Shown here piece by piece: positions 61,277-64,000 of a DNA stretch of 64,000 bases (position 1 is the stretch's first letter; each line of letters begins with the position of its first letter). The stretch spans positions 124,001 to 188,000 of the forward strand of contig NZ_AQQZ01000003.1 of the NCBI RefSeq assembly GCF_001205715.1, written 5' to 3'. The stretch is from Pseudaestuariivita atlantica (GTDB taxonomy: Bacteria; Pseudomonadota; Alphaproteobacteria; Rhodobacterales; Rhodobacteraceae). A program made the position numbers and the translations under genes. A model generated the notes under the pieces. It worked only from the letters and a program-made list of their open reading frames with translations, was not told the origin of the DNA and did no database searches.

Positions 61277-61999
61277 ATGGCTCGTGTGGCATTGGTGACC
61301 GGCGGATCGCGCGGCATCGGCGAGGCGATCTCGAAAGAACTGAAATCCAAGGGGTACGAGGTCGCAGCGACCTATGCCGGCAACGACGAGAAGGCCGCCG
61401 CCTTCACCGAGGCGACCGGCATCAAGACCTACAAGTGGAACGTGGCCGATTACGAGGCGTCGAAAGCCGGCATCGCGCAGGTCGAGGCCGACCTGGGCCC
61501 GATCGACGTGGTCGTCGCCAATGCGGGCATCACCCGCGACGCGCCGTTCCACAAGATGACGCCCGAAGCGTGGCACGAAGTGATCGACACCAACCTGACC
61601 GGCGTCTTCAACACCGTGCACCCGATCTGGCCCGGCATGCGCGAACGCAAGTTTGGCCGCGTCATCGTGATCTCGTCGATCAACGGCCAGAAGGGCCAGT
61701 TCGCGCAGGTGAACTATGCCGCGACCAAGGCGGGTGACCTCGGCATCGTGAAGTCGCTGGCGCAGGAAGGTGCGCGCGCGGGCATCACCGCCAACGCCAT
61801 CTGCCCCGGCTACATCGCGACCGAAATGGTCATGGCCGTGCCGGAAAAGGTGCGCGAAGCGATCATCGGCCAGATCCCGGCCGGCCGCCTTGGCGAACCG
61901 GAAGAGATCGCGCGCTGCGTGGCCTTCCTTGCCTCGGACGATGCGGGCTTCATCAACGGCTCGACCATCTCGGCCAACGGCGCGCAGTTCTTCGTCTGA
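61277..61999 (+). CDS. phaB: Acetoacetyl-CoA reductase
   Basis: A 240-residue short-chain dehydrogenase making (R)-3-hydroxybutyryl-CoA with NADPH: VALVTGGSRGIGEAISKEL (NADP-binding) and the catalytic Ser-Tyr-Lys in ISSINGQKGQFAQVNYAATKAG. It supplies PHB synthase, not in this window. AAGGAG lies upstream of the ATG; an upstream ATG five codons earlier is less likely. Ends before a hairpin terminator. Confidence 0.94.
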   Translation: MARVALVTGGSRGIGEAISKELKSKGYEVAATYAGNDEKAAAFTEATGIKTYKWNVADYEASKAGIAQVEADLGPIDVVVANAGITRDAPFHKMTPEAWHEVIDTNLTGVFNTVHPIWPGMRERKFGRVIVISSINGQKGQFAQVNYAATKAGDLGIVKSLAQEGARAGITANAICPGYIATEMVMAVPEKVREAIIGQIPAGRLGEPEEIARCVAFLASDDAGFINGSTISANGAQFFV

Positions 62000-62043
62000 G
62001 TCGCGAGGCCGCCCACCAGGGCGGATGAGCGGACCGAAATGAA

Positions 62044-62072
62044 AAGGCCGGCCCCGCAAGGGACCGGCCTTC
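62044..62072 (+). terminator. Terminator-like hairpin after phaB
   Basis: AAGGCCGGCCC with GGGACCGGCCTT around CGCAA forms an imperfect 11-base stem (one mismatch), 45 bases past the phaB stop codon, followed by TTCGC. This resembles a weak intrinsic terminator for the phaAB transcript. Confidence 0.6.
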
Positions 62073-62112
62073 GCTATTCCGTAAGGCCCCTGCGCGCGGG
62101 GCCAGCGGAAAC

Positions 62113-62226
62113 TCAGCGCGCGGCGTGCCGGGCAAGGCCGAACAGGGTGGCGAACATGCGTCCGCGTTCGGCATGGGCGGCACGGTAGGCATCGCGGATA
62201 CGGGCGTTTGTCTGGGTCTCGATCAT
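62113..62226 (-). CDS. Small protein of 37 residues
   Basis: MIETQTNARIRDAYRAAHAE opens a basic, amphipathic peptide ending in FGLARHAAR. AGGAG lies upstream of the ATG. It is similar in layout to the small DUF1127-like or regulatory peptides found beside stress genes in this group, but I cannot assign it. Divergent from the GcvA-like regulator across 111 bases. Confidence 0.5.
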   Translation of the reverse strand: MIETQTNARIRDAYRAAHAERGRMFATLFGLARHAAR

Positions 62227-62337
62227 GGGAGGTCTCCTGAGACGTTGGTGTTTCTTGACTGACCTCAACATAGTGGGCACCTGCATCGCCAACAAACGAG
62301 ACTTTCCAACGGTTCGGAAAAGTATTACTTAACTGAA

Positions 62338-63276
62338 ATGAGCGAACGCCTGCCCCCGTTGACCGCCCTGCGCGCGTTTGACGCCGCCGCGCGGCACATG
62401 TCCTTTGCCAAGGCCGCGGACGAGTTGAACGTCACGCCCGCCGCGCTGTCCTTCCAGATCAAGTCGCTGGAGGAGCATTTCGGCGCACCGCTCTTCCGTC
62501 GTCTCAACCGGGCGGTGGAACTGACGGATGCGGGTCAGGTGCTGGCGCGGGGCACGGCCCCCGCCTTTGCCGATCTTGCGCAGGCCTGGCGGGCGGCGCA
62601 GCGGGTGCAGGACACCTCGGTCCTGAACGTCACCTCGGGTCCCGCCTTCGTCGCAAAATGGCTGGCGCCGCGCATGTACGCCTTTGCGCAGGCCCATCCC
62701 GAGATCGAGTTGCGGTTCGTCGCGAGCCTGCGGCTGATGGACCTTGCCCGCGACGGGGTCGACGTGGCGATCCGGTTCGGGCGCGGTACGGATGAGCGGC
62801 TGTATTCGCGGTCGCTGGGCGAGGAATGGCTGACGCCCTGCATGACGCCGGACCTCGCCAAGCGGTTCCCGACCCCCGCATCGCTGCTGGATGCGCCGCT
62901 GATCATCGATGGCAGCATCGACTTCCTGCGCCCGCGCAGCGACTGGGCGGCATGGTTCCGCGCCGCGGGCGTCGACGGGGATGTGCCGGGCGGGGTGCAT
63001 TTCTCGCAGGCCGACCACGCAATCGATGCCGCCGTGTCGGGAGGGGGCGTGGTTCTGGCGAGGGGAACGCTTGCCGCGCATGATCTGAAAGCGGGGCGAC
63101 TGGTCGCCCCGTTCAAACCAGCGATCACGACGGATGCGCATTTCAGGTTCCTGTGCCCCGAGGGGCAGCAGGACAGGCCGGCCATCGCGGCGTTTCACGC
63201 ATGGACGACGGCGGAAAACAGCGCGCTGCAGGATCTCAAGCACGCGCATGACCTCATCCCCCTCAATCGGGGATAA
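62338..63276 (+). CDS. LysR-family regulator, GcvA-like
   Basis: A 312-residue regulator with LPPLTALRAFDAAARHMSF and KAADELNVTPAALSFQIKSLE, the helix-turn-helix typical of the GcvA subgroup, and a full effector domain (FVAKWLAPRMYAFAQAHPEIELR). It ends without a partner gene on its strand. Its likely target is the small divergent gene, or a distant locus. No Shine-Dalgarno sequence stands out. Confidence 0.88.
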   Translation: MSERLPPLTALRAFDAAARHMSFAKAADELNVTPAALSFQIKSLEEHFGAPLFRRLNRAVELTDAGQVLARGTAPAFADLAQAWRAAQRVQDTSVLNVTSGPAFVAKWLAPRMYAFAQAHPEIELRFVASLRLMDLARDGVDVAIRFGRGTDERLYSRSLGEEWLTPCMTPDLAKRFPTPASLLDAPLIIDGSIDFLRPRSDWAAWFRAAGVDGDVPGGVHFSQADHAIDAAVSGGGVVLARGTLAAHDLKAGRLVAPFKPAITTDAHFRFLCPEGQQDRPAIAAFHAWTTAENSALQDLKHAHDLIPLNRG

Positions 63277-63288
63277 GGATCGAAGGTA

Positions 63289-63456
63289 TCAGCCCGTACT
63301 GAGCCGGGTGATCTGCTCCTTGAGGCGAAGCTTCTGCTTCTTCAGTTCTGCAATCTCGAAATCGCTCGCCCCCGGTGCACGAAGCGCGTCTTCAACGGCA
63401 GTGGACAGGGCGGAATGTTTCTTCTTCAGTTCTTCAAGATGCGAACTCAAGCTCAT
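63289..63456 (-). CDS. YdcH family (DUF465) small protein
   Basis: Translation of the minus strand gives 55 residues: MSLSSHLEELKKKHSALSTA followed by VEDALRAPGASDFEIAELKKQ and KLRLKEQITRLSTG. The two-helix, Lys/Glu-rich pattern with the SDFEIAELKKQKLRLKE motif is that of the YdcH/DUF465 family of unknown function. ATG after GGAGGAC. It is shorter than most gene callers accept. Confidence 0.85.
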   Translation of the reverse strand: MSLSSHLEELKKKHSALSTAVEDALRAPGASDFEIAELKKQKLRLKEQITRLSTG

Positions 63457-63548
63457 TGGGGTCCTCCTTCTGCATGCTGTATTCGGAATTTGAGCATAAA
63501 TGTGGCGTTATGTCACGCCGCAGCCGCAGCATGTGGATAAAGACCGGT

Positions 63549-64000
63549 CTAGACGCCCGGTATTTGATCATCCCAGCCAAGCGGCGCCGCGTCGCGCAAA
63601 ACGGCTTCCACCCTTGGCATATAAGTATCGTCCGCCGCATGAGAAGCACCCTGGTGCATCACGATCGGCGGCAAGAGCCGCAGCGGCGAACGTCCGCCTT
63701 TCCGTGCGCGGACAAGGATCAGCGTGGCGTCGCGATGCGCACGGGGCAGAACCGGCCGCACCCGGATCGAGCCCATGCGGTCATCAAGCGACGCCAGCAC
63801 GTCACGCAGGCGATCCGCGCGGTGTACCAGCCAGAGCCAGCCGCCGGGTGCCAGCCGGCGCGTCGCGACATCCAGCCAGGTGTCGAGCGGCGTCTCCTCC
63901 GCCAGTGCGACCGCCCTCCCGCGATCTGCTGCCGCCGTGCCCGACTTTTCCAAGAAGTACGGCGGATTCGTTACCACATGGTTAAAACTTGTGCCCCTGA
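63549..64000 (-). CDS. TrmN6-like tRNA m6A methyltransferase (partial, N-terminus off the edge)
   Basis: The visible C-terminal 150 residues begin with NHVVTNPPYF (the N-P-P-Y catalytic motif of N6-adenine methyltransferases) and continue with LDTWLDVATRRLAPGGWLWLVHRADR and RVRPVLPRAHRDATLILVRARKG. This matches the YfiC/TrmN6 family that methylates A37 in tRNA1-Val. The SAM-binding N-terminal half lies outside the window. The stop codon is the TAG at the left end. Confidence 0.82.
   Translation of the reverse strand, partial: RGTSFNHVVTNPPYFLEKSGTAAADRGRAVALAEETPLDTWLDVATRRLAPGGWLWLVHRADRLRDVLASLDDRMGSIRVRPVLPRAHRDATLILVRARKGGRSPLRLLPPIVMHQGASHAADDTYMPRVEAVLRDAAPLGWDDQIPGV

Overview
The window reads as a chromosomal segment of a GC-rich marine alphaproteobacterium, most likely of the Roseobacter group (Rhodobacteraceae or Roseobacteraceae). 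Reasons: the high GC and strong GC3 of nearly all genes; short-form prolyl-tRNA synthetase; an hdaA-ppk-ppx order; small families typical of this group (DUF2937, DUF1194, DUF6356-like, YdcH); TRAP transporters with a fused small and large membrane subunit; and catabolism of marine sulfonates. No phage, integrase, insertion sequence or CRISPR array was found.

Layout. 1-0.7 kb: the tail of an unknown gene and an HD-domain protein resembling diiron phosphonate oxygenases. 0.8-9.2 kb: a secreted c-type cytochrome, valS (with a palindromic repeat inserted in frame), a cluster of dispersed repeats, DUF2937, a secreted serine hydrolase and proS. 9.3-14.8 kb: a sarcosine/dimethylglycine-dehydrogenase-like flavoenzyme, a two-gene pYEATS/SLATT module of the kind linked to biological conflict, a cupin, LysR and an amidase. 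15-18 kb: a fasciclin protein, a WYL-type regulator facing a SRPBCC/DUF pair, and an Lrp regulator. 18-24 kb: an AI-2E family permease, hdaA, ppk, ppx and a SRAP protein. 24.6-31.6 kb: an XRE regulator with a palindromic operator region, ilvH, ilvI with a leader-peptide attenuator, an AT-rich orphan gene, a methyltransferase and a GNAT. 31.6-41.6 kb: a 5'-nucleotidase, a secreted metallopeptidase, DUF952-pyrD, MATE plus two thioesterases facing MerR, gloA-DUF1194, an ABC exporter and tRNA-Gly(UCC).

41.9-52.3 kb is the main accessory block: comE, comD, a zinc alcohol dehydrogenase, an hpsN-type sulfopropanediol dehydrogenase, a TRAP DctQM fusion, DctP, a TerC-family protein and a GMC oxidoreductase on the minus strand, with an IclR regulator divergent. 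This fits uptake and oxidation of C2/C3 sulfonates (dihydroxypropanesulfonate, sulfolactate, possibly isethionate) that converge on sulfoacetaldehyde; the sulfite-releasing step (Xsc) is not in the window.

52.4-64 kb: glutaryl-CoA dehydrogenase, another copy of the dispersed repeat, a phosphopantetheinyl transferase, an extensin-like peptidase, tyrC-hisC, a structured intergenic region, rpsD, an EAL protein, phaA-phaB, a GcvA-like LysR, YdcH and the C-terminal part of a TrmN6-like methyltransferase.

The strongest items for a second look are the SLATT-pYEATS pair, the sulfonate cluster, the ilv attenuator, the in-frame palindromic insert in valS and three families of short dispersed repeats.
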